From Vacuolonema iberomarrocanum LEGE 07170 (GTDB lineage Bacteria; Cyanobacteriota; Cyanobacteriia; Elainellales; Elainellaceae), in contig JADEXA010000041.1 in assembly GCA_015207365.1 (NCBI GenBank), positions 1 to 64,000 of the forward strand: a DNA stretch of 64,000 nucleotides, read 5' to 3'. Shown piece by piece: positions 9,236 to 18,561 of this stretch. The notes under the pieces were generated by a model. It saw nothing but the letters and a program-made list of their open reading frames with translations. It searched no databases and was not told the DNA's origin. The translations under genes and the position numbers were made by a program. The stretch's first letter is position 1, and the number at the start of each line of letters is the position of its first letter.

Positions 9236-11407
9236 GTGAAACCGCATTTAGGCTTATTAGGAGCTTTGGGAGGAAGCGCGATCGCCCTGACCGCTTCACT
9301 TCCTGCCTACGCCAGCGCAACCCAAGTGACTGATATCGAAATCAACACCGAGGGTGGCGGAATGGAGTTGGTGCTAGAAACCAGTAACGGTGAACGCCCT
9401 CAAGTCTTCACCGTGAACCAGGAAAACATGCTAATTGCTGATCTGATCAACACGCAATTACAGCTCCCTGACGGGAATGGTTTTGTGCAAGAGAACCCAG
9501 CCCCTGGCATCGAAATGGTCATGGTTACACAGCTCGATGCCAACAGTGTGCGGGTTAGCATTGCCGGAGAAGGTACCCCACCAACCAGCGAGGTTAGCCA
9601 GACCGATAGCGGCATCCTATTCAGCGTCGATACAAGCGGTGTCGCCAGTGCACCGAGTGATCCGGCAAGTGCGCCAAGTCAGCCTAGCGATAGTGAAATC
9701 ACCTTCGAAGCGCCTGAAACCTCCGTTGATGGCGAAGCTCCTGGAACGCCCATTGATGTCGCACAAGACTTTGAAGGCGATGTTCTTGTCCCCGATCCCC
9801 AGGTCATTATTGAAGGACAACTCACTTCGCCGTCGCTCGCTCCACCCACCTTACCCAGGGCGGTTGCTCCTCCAGTCGGCGACATCGCCGTCTCGACCAC
9901 CAACATCAATCCTGAACCGATTATTTTGGGGACGAATGAAATTGTACCTCGCTTGGTTCTCCGGGATGCTCCTGTTCGCGATGTTCTCTCGCTTTTAGGA
10001 CGTGCGGCTGGGCTCAATGTTGCCTTTCTAACTGGAACTGGCGAAGAGGGAGAAGATGGTGCCGATACCGAGCCTCGGATTTCTCTCGATATTGAAAATG
10101 AGCCTGTCCAAAATGTTTTCAACTATGTTTTACGGATCAGCGGACTAGAAGCGAGCCTGGATGGACGCACAATTTTTGTTGGCGACAACCTGCCGAATGA
10201 ATCCAGCAACTTGCTTATGCGTACCATTCGCCTGAATCAGGTAGATGTGGGTACGGCGTTGAATTTTTTGGTTGCACTGGGAGCCGAAACCGCCGTTAGC
10301 CGAGAGCGCCTGATTACCAGCGTGAATGCGGTTCCTGTGGCAGAAGGCGCTGATGGCGGAACCGCCGTGACTGAAACCCAGACGACGACCGAAGATCGGA
10401 TTGAAGTCCAACGGGTAGAATACACAGACTCTGATCCTATTCTGCGAGGCTTGTTGGTCGCCGGAGACGAGCGCACCAATTCCCTAACCCTTACAGGAAA
10501 CGGGCGGTTGATGGAGATTGCGACATCGCAGCTCGTGAACCTGGATATCCGTCGGCGCCAGGTTGCGGTGAATGTGCGCGTGGTTGATGTCAATTTGCTT
10601 GAAACCGATCGCGCATCCACCAGTTTTTCTTTCGGCCTAGGCGAGTTTGACTTTGTCAGCCAGGGTGGAATTGGCGTTATCAACTTCGGTGAGCGTGTTC
10701 CAGAGTTCTTCCGCGTTGATCCAGGTGGAATTGGCGGTAATCCTATCGGCGTACCTGGCACGACCTCTGGCCGTGACACCGAAATTGCTGACAATTTCCT
10801 GGCTCAGCTTCAAGTCGCTGTCACCGAGGGTAATGCCAAAATTCTCACCGATCCGACGCTGGTGGTTCAAGAAGGGCAAACAGCTGAGGTTCAGCTCACC
10901 GAGGACGTTGTTACCGATTTTGAACGGACAACAGAAGTAAACGAAGGGATAACAACCGTTACCTTGGAAGTTGAAACAGAACCGGCTGGATTAATCCTAC
11001 AAATCCAGGTAGATCGGATTGACGATAACGGATTCATAACGCTTTCGGTTGCACCTTCTATCTCCGCACCCGTTGATACGATCGAGGTGGATTTAGATGG
11101 GTCAGAAAACACGATTACGTTGCTGTCAGAACGTCGGCTTGCATCGGGTCAAATTCGGGTGCGCGATGGCCAGACACTCATTCTTTCGGGGATCATCCGC
11201 GATACCGATCGGGTAGAAACTTCTAAGGTTCCGATTTTAGGTGATATCCCGATCTTGGGTGCCTTGTTCCGACGCAGTACCCGGACAAACCAACGGCAGG
11301 AGCTGATTGTTGTTCTGACACCCCAGATTTTGGAGGATTCGGAGCAATCGACCTTTGGTTATCGGTATACTCCAGGACCAGATGCTCGCGAGTTGATTGA
11401 ACCATAG
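9236..11407 (+). CDS. pilQ: Type IV pilus secretin PilQ
   Basis: PilQ forms the outer-membrane ring through which the pilus passes. The 723-residue protein has a signal peptide (HLGLLGALGGSAIALTASL, cut after an AYA-like site), an N-terminal AMIN domain that binds peptidoglycan, a Pro/Ser-rich linker, an STN/secretin-N region and a C-terminal secretin domain ending in the signature VPILGDIPILGALF and LIVVLTPQIL. The GTG start at 9236 is preceded by GAGGAGGAG. It follows pilO after 153 nt and a strong terminator follows at 11440. Length agrees with cyanobacterial secretins. Confidence 0.94.
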   Translation: MKPHLGLLGALGGSAIALTASLPAYASATQVTDIEINTEGGGMELVLETSNGERPQVFTVNQENMLIADLINTQLQLPDGNGFVQENPAPGIEMVMVTQLDANSVRVSIAGEGTPPTSEVSQTDSGILFSVDTSGVASAPSDPASAPSQPSDSEITFEAPETSVDGEAPGTPIDVAQDFEGDVLVPDPQVIIEGQLTSPSLAPPTLPRAVAPPVGDIAVSTTNINPEPIILGTNEIVPRLVLRDAPVRDVLSLLGRAAGLNVAFLTGTGEEGEDGADTEPRISLDIENEPVQNVFNYVLRISGLEASLDGRTIFVGDNLPNESSNLLMRTIRLNQVDVGTALNFLVALGAETAVSRERLITSVNAVPVAEGADGGTAVTETQTTTEDRIEVQRVEYTDSDPILRGLLVAGDERTNSLTLTGNGRLMEIATSQLVNLDIRRRQVAVNVRVVDVNLLETDRASTSFSFGLGEFDFVSQGGIGVINFGERVPEFFRVDPGGIGGNPIGVPGTTSGRDTEIADNFLAQLQVAVTEGNAKILTDPTLVVQEGQTAEVQLTEDVVTDFERTTEVNEGITTVTLEVETEPAGLILQIQVDRIDDNGFITLSVAPSISAPVDTIEVDLDGSENTITLLSERRLASGQIRVRDGQTLILSGIIRDTDRVETSKVPILGDIPILGALFRRSTRTNQRQELIVVLTPQILEDSEQSTFGYRYTPGPDARELIEP

Positions 11408-11439
11408 AAAACCTCCATTTCTTCTCCTCAAAAAACCGA

Positions 11440-11480
11440 AAAGCCGGGGATCGTTGAGCGATCGCCCGGCTTTCTTTTTT
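11440..11480 (+). terminator. Intrinsic terminator of the pil operon
   Basis: AAAGCCGGG (11440-11448) pairs with CCCGGCTTT (11465-11473), followed by CTTTTTT. The loop contains a GCGATCGC-like HIP1 site. Confidence 0.85.
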
Positions 11481-11525
11481 CGATCTAGAGAGTCACAGAG
11501 CAGAGGTAGATAGTGGTGAACGGAT

Positions 11526-12677
11526 CTAGCCCTGCGTCAAAACCTGACTGGCAGCCGCCAGTCCAGCACCGGGCTGACACTGGTCGTAGCCCAGCTCCAA
11601 CAAAGCCGCCTCAAGGGCACCAATGGCGGTGAGGATGTCGCGATCGCTCACAAATCCCAAATGACCCACTCGGAAAATCTTGCCTTTGAGATGATCCTGC
11701 CCACCGGCCAGAAGGATATCAAACCGCTTTTTGACCAGTGAACGAATTTTCTCCGCGTCGACACTAACCGGAGCAACGGCGGTAATTGCAGGGCTAGCCG
11801 CTGCATCGGCAGCAAATAGAGGTAAGCTCATCGCTTGCATCGCAGCACGGGTGGCATTTTTTTGGCGATGGTGACGGGCAAAGATAGACTCTAAGCCTTC
11901 TTTTTGCATCATGTCCAGCGCCACCTGCAAGCCAAAGAACAGGGTAACCGGAGGCGTAAATGGCGTGCTGTTTTTATCCGTCGCCTTTTTGTATTTGCCC
12001 AAATCCAGGTAAAACCGAGGCAGTGTGGCCGTTTTGTAAGCGTCCCAAGCTTTCTGGCTAACCGCAACAAATCCCAAACCGGGGGGAAGCATATATCCCT
12101 TCTGCGAACCAGAAGCCACGACATCCAAGCCCCACTCGTCCATAGGAACATTGGTTGCCCCCAGGCTGGTCACCGCATCCGCCATGATGAGCGCTCCATG
12201 GGCCTTCACATCCTTGCTAATTGTCTCCAGGTCATTCAAAACACCAGTCGAGGTTTCACTATGGGTAATGACAACCGCCTTGATTGTTTTATCGGTGTCG
12301 GCGTCTAACAAGCGTCGAAACTCAGCGGGATCAAGGGGTTTGCCCCATTCGGCGGTAACGCGCTCAACCTTTAACCCATAGGTCTCGCATACCTGTGCCC
12401 AGCGATCACCAAATTTTCCATTCACCCCAACGAGGACGCGATCGCCCGCACTCAAGAAGTTGATGATGCCAGCTTCCATCGCGCCTGTACCGCTCGCCGC
12501 CAACACAAGGACATCGCTCTGGGTCTGATGCAACCACTTCAACTGAGCTGTCACATCTGCCAGCAGTCCTTCAAAGTCTTTGCTGCGATGCCCAATTGGG
12601 TGCTTTGCCATCGCCAACAGTACAGGTTCGGGAACAGGCGTCGGGCCCGGAATCATTAGCATCAACTTGTTATCCAT
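11526..12677 (-). CDS. Class V aminotransferase (serine/alanine--glyoxylate type)
   Basis: A PLP-dependent aminotransferase that probably transfers an amino group to glyoxylate in photorespiration. The start has the family block MLMIPGPTPVPEPVL and HR..DF; the PLP lysine lies in SGSQKGYMLPPG. Length (383) matches the cyanobacterial members, some of which carry the historical name soluble hydrogenase 42-kDa subunit; nothing here suggests hydrogenase activity. The start at 12677 is preceded by AGGAAAG at a suitable distance. It stands alone and converges on the pil operon. The preferred amino donor cannot be read from sequence. Confidence 0.9.
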   Translation of the reverse strand: MDNKLMLMIPGPTPVPEPVLLAMAKHPIGHRSKDFEGLLADVTAQLKWLHQTQSDVLVLAASGTGAMEAGIINFLSAGDRVLVGVNGKFGDRWAQVCETYGLKVERVTAEWGKPLDPAEFRRLLDADTDKTIKAVVITHSETSTGVLNDLETISKDVKAHGALIMADAVTSLGATNVPMDEWGLDVVASGSQKGYMLPPGLGFVAVSQKAWDAYKTATLPRFYLDLGKYKKATDKNSTPFTPPVTLFFGLQVALDMMQKEGLESIFARHHRQKNATRAAMQAMSLPLFAADAAASPAITAVAPVSVDAEKIRSLVKKRFDILLAGGQDHLKGKIFRVGHLGFVSDRDILTAIGALEAALLELGYDQCQPGAGLAAASQVLTQG

Positions 12678-13069
12678 CAGTCTTTCCTATTTGCTAGGGG
12701 GTGATCAAACTTTGTGGGTGAGCGTTGTGGGCAGGGAGAGCAAACACGCTTGGGGCACTCAGCAAATTTAATTAACGCAGACAATGATTGAAGATGCCCC
12801 GCTCAGGGGTCATTCATTAGAAACGAAGCGTCGAGTCGAAACGAAAATCATGGAGCTGGGAGTACAGAACAGTGGGCGGAGTCCAGCGGCGATCGCTCCG
12901 CTGCTCAACATCCAAATCTTTAAAATCCAAATTACAGAATGCCACAATCTCATGGCTTCTTCGGGCATATTTGGAAAAAATTCGGATACCTTCCTGCTCA
13001 GAGAGAAAAAATAGAGCCTAGATTGCTACTATCGTCAACCTGTAGCCAACGGTTGTATTCGAACAGTAC
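12678..13069. other. Intergenic region
   Basis: Lies between a gene that runs leftward and the 3' end of the coiled-coil gene. A 76-codon plus-strand frame from 12784 has no clear binding site or family likeness and is not called. I see nothing else. Confidence 0.4.
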
Positions 13070-14347
13070 CTACGGTGAGCGATAGGTACGCCGCCGCAGC
13101 AAAAACTCTGGCATATCGAGGGCGTTTGCCCGCCCCAGATGACGAACAGGATACGGCTGGATCTGACTATCCAACGGAAACCTGGAGAATTCCACGACAG
13201 CCAACAATTCCGAGAACAAGGCACTGAAAGCCGGATCCCCAGATTCATTGGCCAGAAAGCGGAGTTGCATTTCTTCTAACAACTCCTGCAATCGGCTAAT
13301 TTGGCTCTGGTTTGCAGCATATTGGTCTTTCCAATGTTGCACCGCCGCTTCATACTCACTAATCTGCTGGGCCTGCTGAAAAACTTGCTCTTGCATTTCA
13401 GCCGTCTGCTCATCGAGAGTATGGATGCGTGCCTGGTAACTGTCGCTCTCGCTCTTCGCCTCGTGATATCGCTGTTGCCATAATGCCTGCTGCCGCATCT
13501 GGCGAGACACCTCTAGCTCCAGCTCTTCCACCTTGATCTGAGCAAAAGCCAGGTCTTGTCCCAGGGAGGCGATCGCCCGCTTTTGCTGCATCCATTGAGG
13601 TAAGGGCGGCGATCGCCGTCCTCGCTTCCGCGTGTTCTCCGGCTGTCCAGCTGGGGTGGGTGGCAATTCAGCGGCTTCTCCAGCTCGTTGTTCATCCAGG
13701 GCCAACGCTAGTTCCTGAGCCCGTTTCTGTGCTTCAACCAACCGAACTTGTAGCCGCTCCGAAAGATCATGAGCCTGTTCCAACTGATGCTCCAACTCCG
13801 CCACCCGATGGCAATCAGGATCCGGTGCCAGCACCGGTTCTGGATAAGATTCAACGCCAGGAGCATGAAGTGGAGTATCGGAAAGGGAAGGGCTCGTTAT
13901 CCCCAAACCCGGGGAGTCGACTAGAGGTGAACGATAGACCGTCTCTCGACAACGCGCCAAATGGGACTCAATAATTTGCTGTTGCTGCTGCACGCGTACG
14001 CGCAGACGAGCGATCGCCTGCTGTTGCACACTGGCAAACTTCTCGGTGGCTGCCAGTTGAGATTCTAAAAAGCTCTTTTCCTGAAGCTCTTGGCGCATTT
14101 CTGCCAAGCTACCCAATGCCTGATCGAGCGCTTGTTCCAGATGACGAATACGGGAAACGCGATCGTACTCCTCAAATCGAACTCGCTGCAAATCACTTAG
14201 CAATGCCTGATATTCCGCCGCACTAACAATCAACTCAGTTTTGCCAGGTCGTCTATTGTCGTCAGATCTGCTCGAGCGAACAGAATCGGGTTTAGGCGAG
14301 GCATCGGGAGAATCAGGGCGCACGGTGCGGCCTCCCATGAGTGACAT
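13070..14347 (-). CDS. Coiled-coil protein of unknown function
   Basis: I do not recognise a named family. The 425-residue protein has a Ser/Asp/Arg-rich disordered N-terminus (about 1-35), a first coiled coil rich in Gln, Glu and Leu (about 40-135), a Pro-rich break, and two more coiled stretches (about 185-225 and 255-350). The last part (LFSELLAVVEFSRFP and following) is globular and ends in RRRTYRSP. No signal peptide or membrane span is seen. It may be a cytosolic scaffold; similar long coiled-coil proteins occur widely in filamentous cyanobacteria, but that link is inference. Starts at codon 1 or 4 (MSLM) are both possible. Confidence 0.8.
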   Translation of the reverse strand: MSLMGGRTVRPDSPDASPKPDSVRSSRSDDNRRPGKTELIVSAAEYQALLSDLQRVRFEEYDRVSRIRHLEQALDQALGSLAEMRQELQEKSFLESQLAATEKFASVQQQAIARLRVRVQQQQQIIESHLARCRETVYRSPLVDSPGLGITSPSLSDTPLHAPGVESYPEPVLAPDPDCHRVAELEHQLEQAHDLSERLQVRLVEAQKRAQELALALDEQRAGEAAELPPTPAGQPENTRKRGRRSPPLPQWMQQKRAIASLGQDLAFAQIKVEELELEVSRQMRQQALWQQRYHEAKSESDSYQARIHTLDEQTAEMQEQVFQQAQQISEYEAAVQHWKDQYAANQSQISRLQELLEEMQLRFLANESGDPAFSALFSELLAVVEFSRFPLDSQIQPYPVRHLGRANALDMPEFLLRRRTYRSP

Positions 14348-14419
14348 TTCGTTCAGTCTACCGGATGTGTTTTTGAAATGCGAAGAACTGTTACACAGTC
14401 TTTAGGGTTAGCGCAGTGG

Positions 14420-14686
14420 TTACGAGGCAGAGTGGAAAACTTGTCCCAAGTCAACATTGCGATCTTTTTCACTACTGGCCCAGCGATAGTCCACTGGCAT
14501 ACCTGCCCGCTCGCATCCTTCCTCTAAGTATTTTTGCTGAGATAATGCTTTACGAAGTGCCACAATCAGCTCATGAACCTGTTCCTGCTGCTTGGGATTA
14601 CCTTGAACGGCCTGAATGGTCTGACGTTCCAGGATCTGTAACAGCGTTTCATAGTGAATATGGGATGGGAGCGGAATCGGTTGCAT
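14420..14686 (-). CDS. Small conserved cyanobacterial protein (DUF5340-like)
   Basis: An 88-residue soluble protein with MQPIPLPSHIHYETLLQILE at its start, followed by helices and an RKALSQQKYLEEGCERAG block; the pattern resembles the cyanobacterial family DUF5340, from memory. No catalytic motif is visible and the function is unknown. It lies downstream of nothing obvious: the coiled-coil gene is on the same strand 72 nt further along, so the two may be cotranscribed. Confidence 0.7.
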   Translation of the reverse strand: MQPIPLPSHIHYETLLQILERQTIQAVQGNPKQQEQVHELIVALRKALSQQKYLEEGCERAGMPVDYRWASSEKDRNVDLGQVFHSAS

Positions 14687-15236
14687 AGGGTAAGTCCAAG
14701 CCTGGGGAAGAAATAGTTTGGAGAAAAAGAATCAGGGTCTTTTGATCAAAAGAATTTATAGATAGGCTGAAATCAACTGGAGCCGTTTGCAGCCAATGGG
14801 ATAACGCAGACAGCCAATGGATTTCATCTCTTTTCAGAAGTTGCGACAAAAACATCTCCTTCAACGAAACGTCAGTCGATGTAGGTGCAGATACACCCAG
14901 GAAAGAATAGACCTAGAGGTGCGAGAAAGCACAGTCTAGACGCGCCATGCTGAAAACCAGAGCAGAAATTTCACGACGAACTGTTCACCGTCTCAAAAAC
15001 TGAGCAGGCCATTCCACTGACGTTGTAAAAATGTTGTGGAAAGCGATCATAGCGAGCGTATGGGAAAACGCAACCCAAAAGCTGACAACGGCTGGGATAC
15101 AAAGGTTTGGGACACTGTATTGGCTTAGAGCGAACCCTGCGCAAACCTGAGTAGGGCGATCGCGGTTTTCCAAACAGCTCGCTACTAACGATTACTCATT
15201 ATTATCGAGTTGGCCCGAGATGTCCAAGCGGAATGA
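14687..15236. other. Intergenic region
   Basis: AT-rich, between trpC and the DUF5340-like gene on the same strand. A 62-codon minus-strand frame at 14985-15173 has a hydrophobic middle but no family likeness or binding site; it may be remnant DNA. Nothing else seen. Confidence 0.4.
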
Positions 15237-16118
15237 TCAGGCGAATAGTGAGGCGATCGCCCCCTTCAGGTCTGCTTGACGCATCAATGATTCTCCAATC
15301 AGCACGGCGGCGGCACCAGCCTGCTGCACCTGTTGGAGATCAGCAGAGGTATGCAGACCCGACTCGCTGATCACCAGCACATTGCGCTCGGAGAGCGTAG
15401 GATTCCACTGAGCCAACAGCGTTTCTGTCGTCGCCAAGTCCACCGAAAAATCTTCCAGATTACGGTTGTTGATGCCGACGAGCCCAACCTCCTGTAGCCC
15501 CATCACCCGCTCCATTTCCTCAGCAGTATGCACCTCCACCAGCGCCACCATCCCCAAAGCATGAGTAATTTTGAGGAAATACTGTAAATCCTTATCCGAC
15601 AAAATCGCTGCAATCAGCAGTACCGCATCGGCTCCATTGACCCGTGCCCGATAGATTTGGTAGGGGTAAATGATGAAATCTTTGCATAGAAGCGGTAACT
15701 CGGTCGCCGCCCGGATCTGCTTGAGATAGTCGATGTGACCCTGAAAGAAGTTTTCATCCGTTAATACCGAACAGCAGGATGCACCGCCTGCTTCATACGC
15801 TTGGGCGATCGCCACGGGATCAAAATCCTCGCGAATGATCCCTTTACTGGGAGAGGCTTTCTTTACCTCAGCAACGAGGGCAGGCTGGGTCTTTCCCTGG
15901 CGCAGTGCCGCCAAAAAATCGCGCACAGGGGGAGCGGCATCCAGCATCTTACGCAGATCGAGCAGCGACTGACGCTCACGCAAACGATCCACCTCCTTTT
16001 CTTTATGCCAAACAATCTCTTCAAGAATGTGGCGAGGGGCAGCATCTTCCATCGGCACTTGGTAGCGCAGATACTCGACAGCAATGGCAGGGTTTGGAGG
16101 ACGACGACGAATTTGCAT
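15237..16118 (-). CDS. trpC: Indole-3-glycerol-phosphate synthase
   Basis: TrpC closes the ring of the carboxyphenylamino-deoxyribulose phosphate to indole-3-glycerol phosphate in tryptophan synthesis. Motifs of the TIM barrel are intact: EVKKASPSKG (substrate-binding Lys), SVLTDENFF, LCKDFIIYPYQI (catalytic Lys), GINNRNL, SESG and LIGESLM. The 293-residue length includes a short N-terminal extension (RRRPPNPAIAVEYLRYQVP) that is common in cyanobacterial TrpC. No other trp gene is adjacent, as usual in cyanobacteria, where trp genes are dispersed. Confidence 0.96.
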   Translation of the reverse strand: MQIRRRPPNPAIAVEYLRYQVPMEDAAPRHILEEIVWHKEKEVDRLRERQSLLDLRKMLDAAPPVRDFLAALRQGKTQPALVAEVKKASPSKGIIREDFDPVAIAQAYEAGGASCCSVLTDENFFQGHIDYLKQIRAATELPLLCKDFIIYPYQIYRARVNGADAVLLIAAILSDKDLQYFLKITHALGMVALVEVHTAEEMERVMGLQEVGLVGINNRNLEDFSVDLATTETLLAQWNPTLSERNVLVISESGLHTSADLQQVQQAGAAAVLIGESLMRQADLKGAIASLFA

Positions 16119-16456
16119 AGGTCAACGAAAATCTAACAAGAACGTGACAATAGGTTGGGCAACATCTCAGGGCTCACACCATTGCTTTTGAGTCGTAGCC
16201 AGTCGAGACGTTGCCTTTAATCAAGCAATGGAAGGATTCTAGGCATAGTAGGGATTTGCAACGGAAAGGGAGCAATCCCCCCGCATTGATCCAGCCGTTC
16301 GGGGTCTCTGCCCCTAGCTTTTAGTATTGCAGAGTGTAACGATCCACTTAGGAAATCTTTTTGCTTTCAACGGTCAGAGGTTGTGCGATCCCATAGCTCC
16401 AACCCTTGACTCCCTGTTCGTCTTCACTAAAAACACTCTTAATTCCCAGTAGATCT
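16119..16456. other. Divergent intergenic region trpC-moeA
   Basis: Promoters for both divergent genes must lie here, but no convincing -35/-10 pairs were picked. No RNA gene is seen. Confidence 0.35.
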
Positions 16457-17707
16457 ATGATCCCCGTTGCCCAAGCCGAAGCGCTACTCCTAAAACTCAT
16501 CCAGCCCCTCAACCCTAACCAGGATGTCGAGGTTGTCGATTTACCCAATGCTGTAGGACGTATTCTGGCAAAAACGGTGATCAGTCCACTGGATTTTCCC
16601 CATTGGGATAATTCGGCCATGGATGGCTATGCGGTGCGATTTGCTGATGTGTCTGCCTGTGATGCAGAGCATCCTGCAAGCTTACGCGTCGTATCAGACA
16701 TTCCAGCAGGTGTGGCTCCCGATCGTCCAATCGCTCCGGGCGAGGCCGCGCGCATTTTCACCGGGGCGATGATGCCCGCCGGAGCCGATACGGTTGTGAT
16801 GCAGGAAAATACCCAACGGAACGGCGATCGCGTGCGTGTTTTGGTCGCGCCTACCTTTCAGCAGTTTGTGCGCCATCAAGGGGCCTTTCATGCGGCCGGA
16901 GCCTCCCTACTGCCCGCAGGAACGCGACTTCAGGCTCCTGAAATCGCTGTACTGGCAGCCGCCCAATGCCCCTCTGTATCGGTCTATCGCCACCTGCGGG
17001 TGGCAGTTTTGTCCACCGGAGATGAGTTGGTTACCCCCGATCAGCCGCTCCAGCCAGGACAAATTGTCGACTCGAACCAATACGCCCTGATGGCAGCGAT
17101 CGCCCAAACAGGTTGTATCCCTTTGCACTTAGGGATCGTGCCGGATGATCCCGAGCACCTACGCACGGCAATCGCCCAGGCCCGCACCCAGGCTGATGTG
17201 ATTCTTTCCTCCGGTGGTGTCTCCGTAGGCGACCACGACTATGTCGAGCAAATTCTAGAGTCCCTCGGCGGCACCCTGCATATCCGTCAGGTGGCTGTGA
17301 AACCGGGCAAACCCCTGACCGTTGCCACCTTTAGCGAGACCGCTCCCAATGACACCGCCGCCCACCTATATATCGGGCTTCCCGGCAATCCTGCCTCAGC
17401 ACTGGTCACCTTCTGGCGATTTGTGCAGCCGACTCTCAAAAAAATGGCAGGACAACGTCAGGGATTTCAGCCTACTTTTGTATGGGGGCGATCGCGCCAG
17501 TCTCTTCACTCCCAGGGAAGCCGCGAAACCTATATCTGGGGACAGGGCATTGCGACAGAAGATGGCTACGAATTTCAACAAGCGGGTGGCAGCCACAGCT
17601 CAGGAAATCTAGTCAACCTTGCCCAAACCAATACCCTGGCCGTCTTGCCTGTCGGGCAAACCCACATTCAGCCAGGAGAATCGGTTCGCCTCATGTTGCT
17701 GCATTAA
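16457..17707 (+). CDS. moeA: Molybdopterin molybdenumtransferase
   Basis: MoeA inserts molybdate into adenylylated molybdopterin at the last step of molybdenum cofactor synthesis. Visible features are the N-terminal FPHWDNSAMDGYAVR motif, the GEAARIFTGAMMPAGAD block, the MoCF domain LSTGDEL and SSGGVSVGDHDYV, then KPGKP, GLPGNPASALVTF, and the C-terminal domain IV. The start at 16457 (MIPVAQAEALL) gives 416 residues, the family size; an upstream ATG at 16406 adds 17 residues without family likeness. moaB of the same pathway lies 9.6 kb away. A 55-bp perfect hairpin follows the gene. Confidence 0.95.
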   Translation: MIPVAQAEALLLKLIQPLNPNQDVEVVDLPNAVGRILAKTVISPLDFPHWDNSAMDGYAVRFADVSACDAEHPASLRVVSDIPAGVAPDRPIAPGEAARIFTGAMMPAGADTVVMQENTQRNGDRVRVLVAPTFQQFVRHQGAFHAAGASLLPAGTRLQAPEIAVLAAAQCPSVSVYRHLRVAVLSTGDELVTPDQPLQPGQIVDSNQYALMAAIAQTGCIPLHLGIVPDDPEHLRTAIAQARTQADVILSSGGVSVGDHDYVEQILESLGGTLHIRQVAVKPGKPLTVATFSETAPNDTAAHLYIGLPGNPASALVTFWRFVQPTLKKMAGQRQGFQPTFVWGRSRQSLHSQGSRETYIWGQGIATEDGYEFQQAGGSHSSGNLVNLAQTNTLAVLPVGQTHIQPGESVRLMLLH

Positions 17708-17730
17708 GTTGGCAGGTGCAATTAAACCTA

Positions 17731-17785
17731 AGACCCTAAAAACCTGTGCCGCCCGCGCTGCGGGCGGCACAGGTTTTTAGGGTCT
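17731..17785 (+). repeat. Perfect 26-bp-arm hairpin after moeA
   Basis: The left arm 17731-17756 (begins AGACCCTAAAAACC) is fully complementary to 17760-17785, with the 3-nt loop GCT. The tip CCCGCGCTGCGGG is shared with the hairpin at 19776. It is too long and too perfect for an ordinary terminator and lacks a T-run after the stem, although the stem base itself contains TTTTT. Confidence 0.85.
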
Positions 17786-18561
17786 GATTTTTCATCATGC
17801 CGAGCTACTTAGACGATGATCTCAAAACGTCGGCATCCACTAGCAGCAATGTCTTTTCTGGAATACCCGGAATATACGCAGTTCGGCTGAGATCCATTCC
17901 GCCATATCTCTCCACCTAAAGCGCGGTTCTCACGGTTAATTTGGATACATCTCGTCAGACAGCCTCATCTTTAACCCTCCATTTGCGTCTTCTCTGGTTG
18001 GGTTGTTTCGAGCCAGAATTGGGAAACCCTGTTGGCATCTCAAAGATTTACGACAGCCATCAATGTTTTCCGATGATTGGCATTTTTTAGATACTGTCTG
18101 AATCTTGCTTCTATCCCCAAACTCAATCTGACTTCCATTTCGGTATGTCAGCAAAATCTGACTTCGCATAGCAAAATCAGATTTTATAGGTCGACCCGGT
18201 TGGCGATTTTACGCAAGTGTAGCTACAGTATGAATCTGGTTGTAAATACTTATCAATTATCTCTTTCGATAGGTTCACTATTTTGATCAGATACCGAGGT
18301 TCAGAGTGGTTGAGAAAAGCTACAATCAGGTTGGTCTTGAGGCATTCAAGACCCCAGTTCAACAAATCCATAGCCAGATCCACGATTTCATAGAAGAGGT
18401 TTTGTTGCCTCTATATATGCTATTCCCCTTGCAGTAGATATTCTTGATATCTCGTGACGTTTGCAGGGATGGCACACTGTATTTACATTTTCAAAAGTCT
18501 GCGGTTTTTCAGTTGATCTGAAAAACTACGGTATTCATTGAAGGAGCATGAGGAACACGGC
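17786..18561. other. Intergenic region upstream of sigA
   Basis: AT-rich, about 0.78 kb. It contains short dispersed near-repeats of AATCTGACTTC (near 18122 and 18150) and AAAATCAGATTTT near 18174. No gene is supported; two short frames on the minus strand look random. The long region upstream of the principal sigma gene probably carries its promoters and a long 5' leader. Confidence 0.4.

Noticed and set aside
11526..12677. Naming the class V aminotransferase a hydrogenase subunit
   Set aside because: The PLP-binding lysine motif and family pattern are of an aminotransferase; the hydrogenase label in some databases is historical.
12784..13014. 76-codon plus-strand frame
   Set aside because: No binding site, no recognisable domain, and mixed codon use.
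14401..14430. Sequence resembling a tRNA D-arm (GGTTAGCGCAGTGGTTA)
   Set aside because: No anticodon arm or T-arm can be folded downstream; it overlaps the end of a coding gene.
14649..14864. 71-codon minus-strand frame
   Set aside because: Overlaps the better supported 88-residue gene in another frame and shows no family likeness.
17936..18169. 77-codon minus-strand frame before sigA
   Set aside because: Basic, low-information sequence in an AT-rich gap; no support.
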